From positions 23,675 to 87,674 of the forward strand of contig JAZNGM010000010.1 in the NCBI GenBank assembly GCA_045576455.1: 64,000 bases of DNA. The letters run 5' to 3'. Shown here in pieces: positions 18,128-27,264 of the stretch. How positions within the stretch are numbered: position 1 is the stretch's first letter; each line of letters begins with the position of its first letter. The translations under genes and the position numbers were made by a program. The stretch comes from RGIG4034 sp045576455. Its GTDB lineage: Bacteria; Bacillota; Clostridia; Lachnospirales; Lachnospiraceae. The notes under the pieces are model-generated. The model was not told the origin of the DNA, ran no database searches, and worked only from the letters and a program-made list of their open reading frames with translations.

Positions 18128-19249
18128 ATGAATAAGAATTTGGAATGTCTTGAAGCAATATATAATGATGCGTTGTGGAATGCAACAAAATTAAAGCACA
18201 ATGATGGCTCTTATGATGAAGCTTTGCGCTTGCATATGCGTAAGGAGAGCCAGAACAGGTGCTTTTTTTGTCCGGAATGCGGGGAAAATCTTATATTAAA
18301 TGCAGGAAATATACGTGAGCCGTATTTCAGGCATTACGATGGCAGCGAGTGTGTTATGGCGGATATGAAGGAATATACCCATTCTTTTTATATAAGAGAA
18401 CAGCTCTATAGTCTTGCAAAAAGAAGTTTTCCCAAGGCAACCATAACTAAATATGCCAAGGTTAAAAAGACGGAATACCGCACACAGATTTTGATTGAAG
18501 ATATTCATTTAAAAATGGCACTGAATTATGTTTCCGACAGTACAAAACTTGAACGGATAGAAAAAATGCAGGAAGCTTTTCTTGAAAACGGCATTATTCC
18601 GGTATGGTTCTGCCGCTATAGGAAATCACACTTTGAAAAGATGACAACCGTGCAATATCAGGTGAGTTTGTTCAATAATATTTTAAAGTTTATTGATTTT
18701 CATGAGGACAAGCTTTATTTAAAAAAGTATGTGTATGATAAAGGAAAAGAAAACGTACTTTATAAAGAATACAGATTATCAGAGCAGTGGCTTGGCTTTT
18801 CGGGTGAATTCAAAAATAATTTTGCAAATCCGGAAAATGAAGTTTATGAAAAAGAAGTAAAGACAGCGTTTATTATCCGGCAAAAGGATATTGATTACGG
18901 ACAAAAAATTTATGCCTTTTTGGAAGAACAGGGCATGCTTGAACCGGTATCGCAGGGGGAAAATATCTATTCATTATTTATCAAAATGAAGCACAAACCG
19001 GAAAATGAGGCCCTGGGGGCAGTTTATATGGAATCTAAGGAGGAGGATTGGCTTCTTCCTAAATTTACCGGGTTAAAGGAAGAACGGGAAACAGCCCGCG
19101 CAATGCGAAGGGCATTGCTTGCTTACGCGGATGAACAGACAAAAGCATGGGAGAAAGAAACAGAAGATAAGTTGGCTTCGTTAATTAAGTTGCTGTCATC
19201 CATGACGATAGCAGGAGATTGGGTTTTAATGGCGGAATATATTTCTTAG
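18128..19249 (+). CDS. CoiA-like protein (competence-associated, nuclease-like family)
   Basis: 373 residues. The N-terminus has a zinc-ribbon-like FFCPECGENL, then GNIREPYFRHYDGSEC and HSFYIREQLYSLAK, the layout of CoiA family proteins. In that family the zinc finger is followed by a restriction-endonuclease-like core; here the core region would be about residues 85-160 (TEYRTQILIEDIHLKMAL, then IIPVWFC). CoiA acts in processing of incoming DNA in competent streptococci; whether this organism is competent is unknown. It is transcribed with or just after cdd. Family assignment is moderate. Confidence 0.55.
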   Translation: MNKNLECLEAIYNDALWNATKLKHNDGSYDEALRLHMRKESQNRCFFCPECGENLILNAGNIREPYFRHYDGSECVMADMKEYTHSFYIREQLYSLAKRSFPKATITKYAKVKKTEYRTQILIEDIHLKMALNYVSDSTKLERIEKMQEAFLENGIIPVWFCRYRKSHFEKMTTVQYQVSLFNNILKFIDFHEDKLYLKKYVYDKGKENVLYKEYRLSEQWLGFSGEFKNNFANPENEVYEKEVKTAFIIRQKDIDYGQKIYAFLEEQGMLEPVSQGENIYSLFIKMKHKPENEALGAVYMESKEEDWLLPKFTGLKEERETARAMRRALLAYADEQTKAWEKETEDKLASLIKLLSSMTIAGDWVLMAEYIS

Positions 19250-19269
19250 TCAAATAAACAAAAAAATAG

Positions 19270-19322
19270 TTGACAAATGATTTGAAAGTGATAGTATGAA
19301 CATATGAACAGTTATTCATATG
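19270..19322 (+). promoter_or_regulatory. Promoter with ArsR/CadC-type operator
   Basis: A consensus -35 TTGACA lies at 19270-19275 and a plausible -10 TAGTAT at 19292-19297. Immediately downstream is a perfect inverted repeat CATATGAA-6-TTCATATG (19301-19322), of the size and position of SmtB/CadC operators. It overlaps the transcription start region. Repressor binding there would block the metal-efflux operon that follows. Confidence 0.75.
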
Positions 19323-19358
19323 TAATGCTGTCACTTTATTTTTTAATAGGGAAATTTT

Positions 19359-19742
19359 ATGAAAGGCGGTGCAGAAGTGAAAATAAACAGAGCAGTTGCA
19401 GAGTGTTGTGAAGGTATGCATCAGCATACAGTAAATCCTGATGATATAAGACAGGAGATGCCCGAAGAGGAAGTGTTATATGATCTTGCTGATTTTTTTA
19501 AGGTATTTTCAGACTCAACAAGAATAAAGATATTGTATAACTTAATGTATAGTGAGTTGTGTGTGTGTGATATTGCAGCGGCACTTAATATGGAACAATC
19601 CGCAGTGTCACATCAGTTAAGAACGCTTAAGCAGATGGACCTGGTGCGCAACAGACGTGAAGGAAAGGCGGTTTACTATTCACTGGCAGATGACCATATT
19701 AAGTTAATATTAAGCCAGGGTATGGAGCATGTACTGGAATAA
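19359..19742 (+). CDS. ArsR/SmtB family metal-responsive repressor, CadC-like
   Basis: 127-residue winged-helix repressor. The recognition region is ELCVCDIAAALNMEQSAVSHQLRTL. Two potential metal sites are visible: the cysteines of ELCVCD together with N-terminal AECCEGMHQH (alpha3N-type, Cd/Pb), and D/H/H/E ligands in the last helix (ADDHIKLILSQGMEHVLE, alpha5-type, Zn). The ATG at 19359 is used; a GTG at 19377 preceded by AAAGGCGG is an equally possible start that keeps both sites. It is autoregulated, judging from the operator at 19301-19322, and should control the downstream HMA protein and ATPase. Confidence 0.9.
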   Translation: MKGGAEVKINRAVAECCEGMHQHTVNPDDIRQEMPEEEVLYDLADFFKVFSDSTRIKILYNLMYSELCVCDIAAALNMEQSAVSHQLRTLKQMDLVRNRREGKAVYYSLADDHIKLILSQGMEHVLE

Positions 19743-19785
19743 TAAATTATATAAAATAAATAGTAAATGAAAGAGGGATTAGAAT

Positions 19786-20007
19786 ATGAAGAAGACATAT
19801 TTATTAGATGGATTGGATTGTGCAAATTGTGCGGCAAAAATTGAAAACGGAATTTTAAAGATTGATGGTGTAACAATGTGTGTAGTCAATTTTATGACGC
19901 AGAAGATGGTGTTTGACGCAGAAGATGCAGTGTATGATGCTGCTTTTACAGAAGCTAAAAAAGTAATTAAGAAAGTAGATTCTGATATTGTTATTAAGGA
20001 AAAATAA
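19786..20007 (+). CDS. Stand-alone heavy-metal-associated (HMA) domain protein
   Basis: 73 residues with the ferredoxin-like HMA fold; the metal motif is DCANCAAKIE near residue 11. Such domains bind soft metal ions and usually occur as chaperones or as N-terminal domains of P1B-ATPases. The ATPase encoded next lacks its own N-terminal HMA domain, so this protein probably supplies the function in trans. It lies in the same operon, preceded by AGAGGG. Confidence 0.9.
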   Translation: MKKTYLLDGLDCANCAAKIENGILKIDGVTMCVVNFMTQKMVFDAEDAVYDAAFTEAKKVIKKVDSDIVIKEK

Positions 20008-20028
20008 TACAAATAATACAAATAATAC
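20002..20028 (+). repeat. Three tandem copies of AAATAATAC at the HMA gene stop
   Basis: The 9-bp unit is repeated three times without change; the first copy contains the stop codon (20005-20007). No coding role. Confidence 0.9.
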
Positions 20029-20069
20029 AAGTTGTAATCTACATAAATAACGGAAAGGCGTTGAAATAT

Positions 20070-21950
20070 ATGTCCAGGAAACTTAAAAAAAGATTATACA
20101 GAATTATTACGGGAATTGTGCTTCTCGGGGTATCTGTTGCAGTTACAACATTAGTAGATGGTATCCATTACATTTTAAAACTTATGATGTTTATGGTGCC
20201 ATATCTTGTCAGCGGATATGACGTAGTATGGGGAGCTTTTAAGAATATAATAAAAGGACAGGTGTTTGATGAAAATTTCCTTATGTCAATTGCTACTATA
20301 GGAGCTTTTTTTGTTGGCGATTATCCGGAAGCAGTTGCCGTTATGCTGTTTTATCAGGTGGGAGAACTGTTCCAAAGCTATGCAGTGAACCGTTCAAGAC
20401 GTTCCATTTCAGAACTTATGGATATAAGACCGGATGTGGCTTTTGTAAAAAGGGATAATGAAGTAACGGAAGTGGACCCTTCAGAAGTATTGTTAGGGGA
20501 AACCATTGTTGTAAAGCCGGGTGAGAAAATTCCACTCGACGGTGAAGTGGTTTTAGGAGAGACAACACTGGATACCAGGGCACTTACGGGAGAAAGTATT
20601 CCGAGAGAAGCGACAGCGAGCGATAAAGTAATCAGTGGCTGTGTTAACCTTACGGGTGTAATAGAAGTAAAAGTAGAAAAAGAATTTCAAGATTCCACAG
20701 TCAGCAAAATTCTGGAGCTGGTAGAAAATGCCGGTAACCGGAAAGCGCAGGTTGAAAACTTTATTACACGGTTTGCAAGATACTATACACCGCTGGTTGT
20801 TATTTTTGCGGCACTGCTGGCTGTATTGCCGCCACTATTTGGATTTGGCAGTTTCAGGGAATGTATATACAGGGCATTAAGCTTTCTCGTAATTTCATGC
20901 CCGTGTGCACTTGTTATTTCTGTTCCGCTCAGCTTTTTCGGAGGAATCGGTGGTGCAGGACGGGCAGGTATTTTAGTAAAAGGAAGCAATTATCTGGAGG
21001 CGCTTGCCGATGCTAAAATAGTTGTTATGGATAAGACGGGAACGTTAACAAAAGGTAATTTTGTCGTTACGGATATTGTGGTTATGCAGGATAAGACGTA
21101 TACAGAGAATGAATTGCTTATTCTTGCGGGTAAGGTAGAGTATTATTCCAACCATCCGATATCCTGTTCTCTCATGGAAGCCTTAAAGGAAAAAACCGAT
21201 TTTGATGTAGAAAGTACAAAAGGCGTAACGGATGTTAGGGAACTAGCAGGATTCGGTATGGAAGCATCCGTTGACGGCAAGAAAGTTTATGTCGGTAATG
21301 CCAAGCTCATGGAACAGAATGCTATTGACTATTTAAAGGTAAACGTAGCAGGAACCGTTATTCATGTTGCAATGGAAAAAGAGTATCTGGGTTATATACT
21401 TGTCAGGGATGAGATTAAGCCGGATGCAAAAGAAGCAATAAAATCGTTAAAAGCATCGGGAATTAATAAAGTGATTATGCTGACCGGTGACAGAAAAGAA
21501 ATTGCTTCAAGTGTTGCCGATGAACTTAGTTTAGATGAGTATTACAGTGATTTGCTTCCGATAGATAAAGTTAATAAAGTGGAAGCTTTGCTTAAGGATA
21601 ATAAAGGGAAAGATAAGCTGATATTTGTCGGGGATGGCATCAATGATGCACCGGTACTTGCAAGAGCCGATATTGGTATTGCGATGGGCGGTCTGGGTGC
21701 AGATGCCGCAATAGAAGCAGCAGACGTAGTGATTATGACGGATGAACCGTCAAAAATCAGTCAGGTAATGCGGATTGCATGGAAGACGCTTTCTATAGTA
21801 AAACAAAATATATTCTTTGCCCTTTTTGTAAAAGGAATTGTACTTATACTTGCTGCATTGGGATATGCATCCATGTGGGCAGCAGTATTTGCAGATGTCG
21901 GTGTGGCCGTTATTGCTATATTAAATGCGATGCGGGCAATGCGTTATTAA
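20070..21950 (+). CDS. P1B-type metal-exporting ATPase (Zn/Cd/Pb class)
   Basis: 626 residues from ATG 20070; an in-frame TTG at 20061 overlaps the ribosome site and is rejected. The membrane CPC motif is at about residues 277-279 (ISCPCAL). The phosphorylation site is Asp321 in DKTGTLTKG; the TGES actuator loop and HP dipeptide (NHPISCS) are present. The last helix has ADVGVAVIAILNAMRAM with the Asp expected of P1B-2 Zn/Cd/Pb pumps. There is no N-terminal metal-binding domain; the preceding gene supplies an isolated HMA protein. With the CadC-like repressor this forms a metal-efflux operon. Confidence 0.93.
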   Translation: MSRKLKKRLYRIITGIVLLGVSVAVTTLVDGIHYILKLMMFMVPYLVSGYDVVWGAFKNIIKGQVFDENFLMSIATIGAFFVGDYPEAVAVMLFYQVGELFQSYAVNRSRRSISELMDIRPDVAFVKRDNEVTEVDPSEVLLGETIVVKPGEKIPLDGEVVLGETTLDTRALTGESIPREATASDKVISGCVNLTGVIEVKVEKEFQDSTVSKILELVENAGNRKAQVENFITRFARYYTPLVVIFAALLAVLPPLFGFGSFRECIYRALSFLVISCPCALVISVPLSFFGGIGGAGRAGILVKGSNYLEALADAKIVVMDKTGTLTKGNFVVTDIVVMQDKTYTENELLILAGKVEYYSNHPISCSLMEALKEKTDFDVESTKGVTDVRELAGFGMEASVDGKKVYVGNAKLMEQNAIDYLKVNVAGTVIHVAMEKEYLGYILVRDEIKPDAKEAIKSLKASGINKVIMLTGDRKEIASSVADELSLDEYYSDLLPIDKVNKVEALLKDNKGKDKLIFVGDGINDAPVLARADIGIAMGGLGADAAIEAADVVIMTDEPSKISQVMRIAWKTLSIVKQNIFFALFVKGIVLILAALGYASMWAAVFADVGVAVIAILNAMRAMRY

Positions 21951-21969
21951 GAAATCTAAGAGGTAAATT

Positions 21970-22560
21970 ATGTACGATAAGATAATTACACTTGCATTAA
22001 TGGCAGCTTTTTACAGCTGCTATTTTGCTAAAATGATGAGTCAGAAAAAGAAGGGAATAACGACAAACCAGCTTGGAAAAGGGAAAAAGGGTGCTACCCG
22101 GTTCATAGAGATTGCCTTGAAAATAATTACATGCTTACTTCCTGTAATACAAATATGCAGTATTTTCGTATTCGATAGAAAAGAAGGGAATGTGCAGTTT
22201 GTTTTGGGTATAACCGGTATGGCTTTGACGGCAACCGGGGTTCTTTTCTTTATTCTTTCGGTATTACAAATGAAGGATAACTGGCGTGCCGGTGTACAGC
22301 GGGAAGAAAAGACCAATTTGGTAACGACCGGTATTTATTCAATTAGCCGGAATCCTGCTTTTGTGGGATTTGAGTTTATGTACGCAGGCATTTTATGTAC
22401 ATTCTTTAATATATATTTGTGTGCTGCTACTGTATTGGCACTGGTACTGTTTCATCTGCAGATAGTGAAAGTGGAGGAAGTATTTTTGGAGGAAGCTTTT
22501 TCGGAAGAATACTATTTATATAAGAAAAAGGTTTTCAGATATTTAGGATGCTCTAAATAA
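21970..22560 (+). CDS. Isoprenylcysteine carboxyl methyltransferase (ICMT/PEMT) family membrane protein
   Basis: 196 residues, about five membrane helices. The C-terminal family motif GIYSISRNPAFVGFEFMYAG and the acidic EEAFSEEYYLYKKKV form the SAM-binding site of this family. Bacterial members are integral membrane methyltransferases of unknown substrate, often next to metal-transport genes. It starts 20 bp after the ATPase and is likely the last gene of the metal operon. Confidence 0.8.
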   Translation: MYDKIITLALMAAFYSCYFAKMMSQKKKGITTNQLGKGKKGATRFIEIALKIITCLLPVIQICSIFVFDRKEGNVQFVLGITGMALTATGVLFFILSVLQMKDNWRAGVQREEKTNLVTTGIYSISRNPAFVGFEFMYAGILCTFFNIYLCAATVLALVLFHLQIVKVEEVFLEEAFSEEYYLYKKKVFRYLGCSK

Positions 22561-22680
22561 TGCATACAGTTGCGAAAAAGGTATGAGTTTGGTAAAATTT
22601 ATCTAAGTAAGTCTGCATATAGCAGAAGGATTTTTTTCATGCCGAGAAAACAGAGTGAAAAGTACATAGGAGGAAGCGTA

Positions 22681-24756
22681 ATGCGTAAAAAACTTTTATT
22701 AGTAATAGCTGTTACGATGCTTAGCTTATTGACAGCATGTGGTTCAGAACCAAAGGGAAAAAGTGACCTGCCGACAGAACCAACAGCAGGTATTGGAAAA
22801 ACAGATAAAGACAGATTCGATAAGGACAAAGTGGATACGATAAAAGAAGATGCAGATAATGCAGGAGCAGACAGCACGCAGTCAAATCAAGAGGATGTCA
22901 GCCATAATGATGCTGCTAAGCCGGATAAAGAACCTGCTAATACAGATGAACCCCAAGATGAGCCGGTAAAGGAGCCGGAAACACCTGAAGAGCCTGAGGA
23001 AACAATCATCCCGGAACCAATGCCGGTGTTTACTTATGAAACAGTAGAGGGGGGCATAATTATCAAAGGCATTGATAATACCTCTGTTACAGAGATTGTA
23101 ATTCCGGATGTATTGGATGGATATCCGGTTATAGGCATATCAAAGGATGCATTTGTAAACTGTACCAATATTGAACATATCGTTGTGGATGAGAAGAACA
23201 CGGCATTGACTTCAAAAGCGGCAGACGGGACGGAGTGTAATGCGGTTATCAGTATTGCAGAGAATAAACTGGTGCTGGGTTGTGTAAACACAGTAATTCC
23301 TGAAACAGTAAAAGTAATTGCAGAGTACGCGTTTGCGGGAATTGAGATTACAAAGGTTGTGATTCCGGCTACGGTAGAAAAAATAGAAGCGCGTGCATTT
23401 GAAGGGTGTAAGTTGCTGGAAGAAGTAGTTATAGAGGGATCGACATTATTTGATAACTTCTCGTTTTTATACTGTGATGCAATAAAAAATGTGACTTTAT
23501 CATCAGCATGTATGGATGTCGGCATTGAGAAACTTTTTTATGCCAATAACCTTACAAGTATTACTATATTAGAGGGAATACAAAAACTGAAAAGCGGAAT
23601 GTTTTCAAAGTGTACCGCTTTGAAAGAGTTACATATTCCTGCGAGTGTCGTATTGATAGATCCGGATACATTAAAAGACCTGCCTTTAGAAAATATTACA
23701 ATAGCAGATGATAATTCTTTTTATACTACAAAAGATGCAGACGGAAATGAGTGCTATGCGGTTTTTGACAAGGTGGAAAAGAAATTGGTTGCAGGAACGT
23801 CCAACACTGTAATACCAAGTGAAATAACAAGTATAGCAGATTATGCATTTTGTGGCCGGAATATGCAGGAATTCGTAATTCCGGATACGGTTGAAAGTAT
23901 TGGAAGCAAACCGTTTTCTTATGTAGAAAAATTGACAGTATCAGCAAATACGTGGTTTATAAGTAATGTGAAAGGCAATTTTGTTTCGGAATTGATACTT
24001 ACCGGAACCTATAACGGCGCTATTCCAGGGCAGGCATTTGAGGACTTTTCGATACTTACGGATGTGAAACTGCCAGAGGGCATAACGGCTATTGGTTTAA
24101 ATGCATTTGCGGGGTGCCACAGTCTTACAAATGTTACAATACCGGAGGGTGTAACGGAAATTGGTGGCATGGCATTTAATGAATGCAGCAGTCTTGTGAG
24201 TGTTACAATACCGGAGAGCGTAACGGTTATTGGAAGATCTGCATTTGTAGGATGTAACAATCTTACAAGTGTTATAATACCGGCCGGTGTAACGGCAATT
24301 AATGAATATACATTTCAGAGTTGCAGCAACCTTACAAGTGTTACAATACCGGAGAGCGTAACGGTTATTGGAGACTATGCATTTAAGGATTGTAGTAACC
24401 TTACGGATGTGAAAATCCCGGAAGGTGTAACAACCATTGGTACGCGGGCATTTTATGGATGCAGTAGTCTTACGAGTATCGAAATTCCAAAGAGCGTAAC
24501 GGTAATGGGGAATCACCTGTTTCCTTTCTGTACCAACCTTACGGAAGTGAGAATATTAGGAAATATCACTGGCATTGGTGATGCTGTATTTTATGGATGT
24601 AGCAATCTTTCAAGTATAGAAATACCGGAAAGTGTAACATCTATTCATAGAACGGCATTTGAAGATTGTGCGAATATCAGTATTATCTATGCAAAAGAAG
24701 GTTCTTATGCTGCAAACTGGGGCAAAGATAAAGGATATCGTGTTATAGAACCTTGA
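22681..24756 (+). CDS. BspA-like leucine-rich-repeat surface lipoprotein
   Basis: 691 residues. Start 22681 is set by an AGGAGG site and by the lipoprotein signal MRKKLLLVIAVTMLSLLTACG, whose lipid-modified Cys is about residue 20. Residues about 25-115 are a charged Asp/Glu/Lys/Pro-rich linker. Two LRR_5-type blocks follow, ending in at least nine consecutive 23-residue units (about residues 459-665) of the form LTxVxIPExVTxIGxxAFxxCSN. BspA-like proteins are cell-surface adhesins common in gut Clostridia. It appears monocistronic, with a bidirectional terminator downstream. Confidence 0.9.
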   Translation: MRKKLLLVIAVTMLSLLTACGSEPKGKSDLPTEPTAGIGKTDKDRFDKDKVDTIKEDADNAGADSTQSNQEDVSHNDAAKPDKEPANTDEPQDEPVKEPETPEEPEETIIPEPMPVFTYETVEGGIIIKGIDNTSVTEIVIPDVLDGYPVIGISKDAFVNCTNIEHIVVDEKNTALTSKAADGTECNAVISIAENKLVLGCVNTVIPETVKVIAEYAFAGIEITKVVIPATVEKIEARAFEGCKLLEEVVIEGSTLFDNFSFLYCDAIKNVTLSSACMDVGIEKLFYANNLTSITILEGIQKLKSGMFSKCTALKELHIPASVVLIDPDTLKDLPLENITIADDNSFYTTKDADGNECYAVFDKVEKKLVAGTSNTVIPSEITSIADYAFCGRNMQEFVIPDTVESIGSKPFSYVEKLTVSANTWFISNVKGNFVSELILTGTYNGAIPGQAFEDFSILTDVKLPEGITAIGLNAFAGCHSLTNVTIPEGVTEIGGMAFNECSSLVSVTIPESVTVIGRSAFVGCNNLTSVIIPAGVTAINEYTFQSCSNLTSVTIPESVTVIGDYAFKDCSNLTDVKIPEGVTTIGTRAFYGCSSLTSIEIPKSVTVMGNHLFPFCTNLTEVRILGNITGIGDAVFYGCSNLSSIEIPESVTSIHRTAFEDCANISIIYAKEGSYAANWGKDKGYRVIEP

Positions 24757-24810
24757 TAATGTGGCGGAAGTGATAGATAGTTGATTCAAAAAATGTAAAT
24801 AACGACTATA

Positions 24811-24855
24811 AAAAAGCCTTTACACTTTTTACTATGAAGTGTAAAGGCTTTTGTT
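24811..24855. terminator. Bidirectional terminator between the LRR lipoprotein and glyA
   Basis: AAAAAGCCTTTACACTT (from 24811) pairs with AAGTGTAAAGGCTTTT (24837-24852) around a short loop. T/A tracts on both sides suit the two converging genes. Confidence 0.9.
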
Positions 24856-24886
24856 ATTTATGTAGTTATTAAACTGTAAAGATCAA

Positions 24887-26125
24887 TTAGATTAATGGAT
24901 ATTTAGCAGTAAGGGCATCTACGTTAGCACGTGCTTTTGGGATGCCTTCTTCTTTTTCTTTTACTACATAAGCGATAGCTTCTGCAATCTTATCCATGTC
25001 TTCAACCTTCATACCACGGGATGTAACTGCAGGTGTACCAAGACGGATACCGCTGGTTACGAATGGTGACTTAGGATCGTTAGGGATAGTGTTCTTGTTA
25101 GCAGTAATATGTGCTTCATCAAGCCATTTCTCAACTTCCTTACCGGTTAAGTCATAAGTAGTAAGATCCATTAACATTAAGTGGTTATCTGTTCCACCGG
25201 AAACAATCTTGATACCGCGTTCGATAAGTCCCTTGCAAAGAGCCTGAGCGTTATCTACGATACCCTGCTGATATTCCTTGAATGCAGGAGAGAGTGCTTC
25301 TTCGAAGCAGACAGCTTTAGCAGCGATAACATGCATAAGCGGACCGCCCTGAATTCCAGGGAAAATAGCTTTGTTGAAGTTATATTTTTCAGCAGCCTCT
25401 TTGTTGGCAAGAATTAATCCGCCACGAGGACCACGTAATGTCTTATGGGTAGTTGTAGTAACTACGTCAGCATATGGTATTGGTGATGGGTGAAGACCTG
25501 CAGCTACAAGACCTGCAATATGAGCCATATCTACCATGAGTACAGCACCTACTTCATCTGCCACTTCACGGAATTTCTTGAAATCTATAGTTCTTGCATA
25601 AGCACTTGCGCCGGCAATAATCATTTTCGGTTTGCATTCAAGTGCGATAGCACGTAATTCATCATAATCGATAAATCCTTCATCATTAACACCGTAAGGA
25701 ACGATATTGAACCATTTACCGGACATATTAACCGGGCTTCCGTGTGTTAAGTGACCGCCGTGAGCAAGGTTCATACCCATTAATGTGTCGCCGGGATTAA
25801 GAATGGCAAACTGAACTGCCATATTAGCCTGAGCACCTGAGTGTGCCTGAACATTAGCGTAATCACATCCGAATAACTTCTTAGCACGTTCGATTGCAAG
25901 ATTTTCTACAACATCTACGCAATCACATCCACCGTAATATCTTTTTCCGGGATAACCTTCAGCATATTTATTGGTAAGCGGACTTCCCATAGCTGCCATA
26001 ACAGCTTTACTTACCCAGTTTTCAGAAGCAATCAATTCGATATGACTGTTCTGTCTGTTCTGTTCGTCTACGATTGCCTGTGCAATTTCAGGATCTACAT
26101 TGCGTAATTCTTCTAAAGAATACAT
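24887..26125 (-). CDS. glyA: Serine hydroxymethyltransferase
   Basis: 412-residue PLP enzyme interconverting serine and glycine with tetrahydrofolate, the main source of one-carbon units. The PLP lysine is Lys228 in VVTTTTHKTLRGPRGG. Other family blocks are IELIASENWVS and NKYAEGYPGKRYYGG. It has its own promoter upstream (26161-26189) and converges on the LRR gene. Codon usage is strongly biased, consistent with high expression. Confidence 0.97.
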   Translation of the reverse strand: MYSLEELRNVDPEIAQAIVDEQNRQNSHIELIASENWVSKAVMAAMGSPLTNKYAEGYPGKRYYGGCDCVDVVENLAIERAKKLFGCDYANVQAHSGAQANMAVQFAILNPGDTLMGMNLAHGGHLTHGSPVNMSGKWFNIVPYGVNDEGFIDYDELRAIALECKPKMIIAGASAYARTIDFKKFREVADEVGAVLMVDMAHIAGLVAAGLHPSPIPYADVVTTTTHKTLRGPRGGLILANKEAAEKYNFNKAIFPGIQGGPLMHVIAAKAVCFEEALSPAFKEYQQGIVDNAQALCKGLIERGIKIVSGGTDNHLMLMDLTTYDLTGKEVEKWLDEAHITANKNTIPNDPKSPFVTSGIRLGTPAVTSRGMKVEDMDKIAEAIAYVVKEKEEGIPKARANVDALTAKYPLI

Positions 26126-26160
26126 GACATAACCTCCGTTAAGTAATTGTGTTTGAAGGC

Positions 26161-26189
26161 ATTATAGCACAATGCAGGGCACTTTTGAA
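26161..26189 (-). promoter_or_regulatory. Promoter for glyA
   Basis: On the minus strand, TATAAT (plus 26161-26166) is preceded by TGC (extended -10) and by a partial -35 TTCAAA (plus 26184-26189) at 17-bp spacing. It lies 36 bp upstream of the glyA start. Confidence 0.6.
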
Positions 26190-26219
26190 TATCTATTTTT
26201 AAATAATTATTAACAAAGG

Positions 26220-26248
26220 TTTACGATATCTTCATTTTCTGATAAAAT
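26220..26248 (+). promoter_or_regulatory. Probable promoter for the diacylglycerol kinase gene
   Basis: TTTACG (26220-26225) and TAAAAT (26243-26248) are spaced by 17 bp, 50 bp upstream of the start codon. It is divergent from the glyA promoter. Confidence 0.4.
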
Positions 26249-26297
26249 ATTTGTATTATGCGTTAGATGAGCTTGTTTTGTTGAGGCAGGAGGAAGT

Positions 26298-27242
26298 ATG
26301 TATCATATTATTGTGAATCCGGCATCCAAGTCCGGTAAAGGTAACAAGATATGGGACAAAGTCGAACTGGCATTAAAAAATGCGAAGGCAGACTACCGGG
26401 TACATTTTACAAAAGCAGAAGGAGATGCGTTACTTTTTGCTAAAGAGCTTACTACCGATATCGATGATTACGTGAATCTTATCGTTCTTGGCGGTGACGG
26501 TACCATGAATGAAATAGTAAATGGTATTGTTGATTTTGATAAGACACGGGTGGGATATATACCTACCGGTTCAAGTAATGATTTTGCAAGAGATGTGAAG
26601 CTTATAAAAGAACCGAAGGCAGCCATAGAACTGATTCTTGAAGGTAAACATATGAAGAATATGGATATAGGGCAGGTGACCTATGAAAAAGTATCCCCAG
26701 AAGCTACGGAAACGGTATCTAAAAAGTTTGTCGTAAGTAGCGGAATCGGTTTTGATGCGGCAGTATGTGAAGAAGTTCATCATTCAAAATTAAAGAAAGT
26801 ATTTAATAAAATAAGGCTTGGAAAATTAGTATATGTAGGTGTGGCTGTCAGAAATTTGCTCGGCGGCGATACCAGTCCGTGTAAGATTTATATTGATGAC
26901 AAAGAGCCGGTTATTTTACCAAAGTTTTTATTTATTGCCAATATGGTTCATAAGTATGAGGGCGGTGGGTTTAAGTTTTGTCCGGATGCCGATTATACGG
27001 ATGATGCTTTGGATGTATGTGCGGTAGGTGCTTTGACAAGAAGACGGTGTTTCAGGATTTTACCTACGGCATATAGCGGTAAGCATGTTAAGTTTAAAGG
27101 AATAGATATGTACAAGGCAAAAAAGGTCAGGGTGGAGACAGACACGCCGTTATATCTGCATACCGATGGAGAAGTATGCGGCAAAACCGCACGCGTGGAA
27201 TTTATTTCTTTACCATCAAAGTTGCATCTGTTTTGTAAATAA
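26298..27242 (+). CDS. Diacylglycerol kinase-like lipid kinase (DagK/YegS family)
   Basis: 314 residues. NPASKSGKG near the N-terminus and VLGGDGTMNEIVNGI (nucleotide-binding GGDGT) followed by GYIPTGSSNDFARDV are family hallmarks. Members phosphorylate diacylglycerol or related lipids to recycle phosphatidate at the membrane. The next gene encodes a PAP2-type phosphatase, the opposite reaction type, which supports a lipid-phosphate role. An AGGAGG site precedes the ATG. Confidence 0.88.
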   Translation: MYHIIVNPASKSGKGNKIWDKVELALKNAKADYRVHFTKAEGDALLFAKELTTDIDDYVNLIVLGGDGTMNEIVNGIVDFDKTRVGYIPTGSSNDFARDVKLIKEPKAAIELILEGKHMKNMDIGQVTYEKVSPEATETVSKKFVVSSGIGFDAAVCEEVHHSKLKKVFNKIRLGKLVYVGVAVRNLLGGDTSPCKIYIDDKEPVILPKFLFIANMVHKYEGGGFKFCPDADYTDDALDVCAVGALTRRRCFRILPTAYSGKHVKFKGIDMYKAKKVRVETDTPLYLHTDGEVCGKTARVEFISLPSKLHLFCK

Positions 27243-27264
27243 TAATGAGGAACGGGGATTTCTG

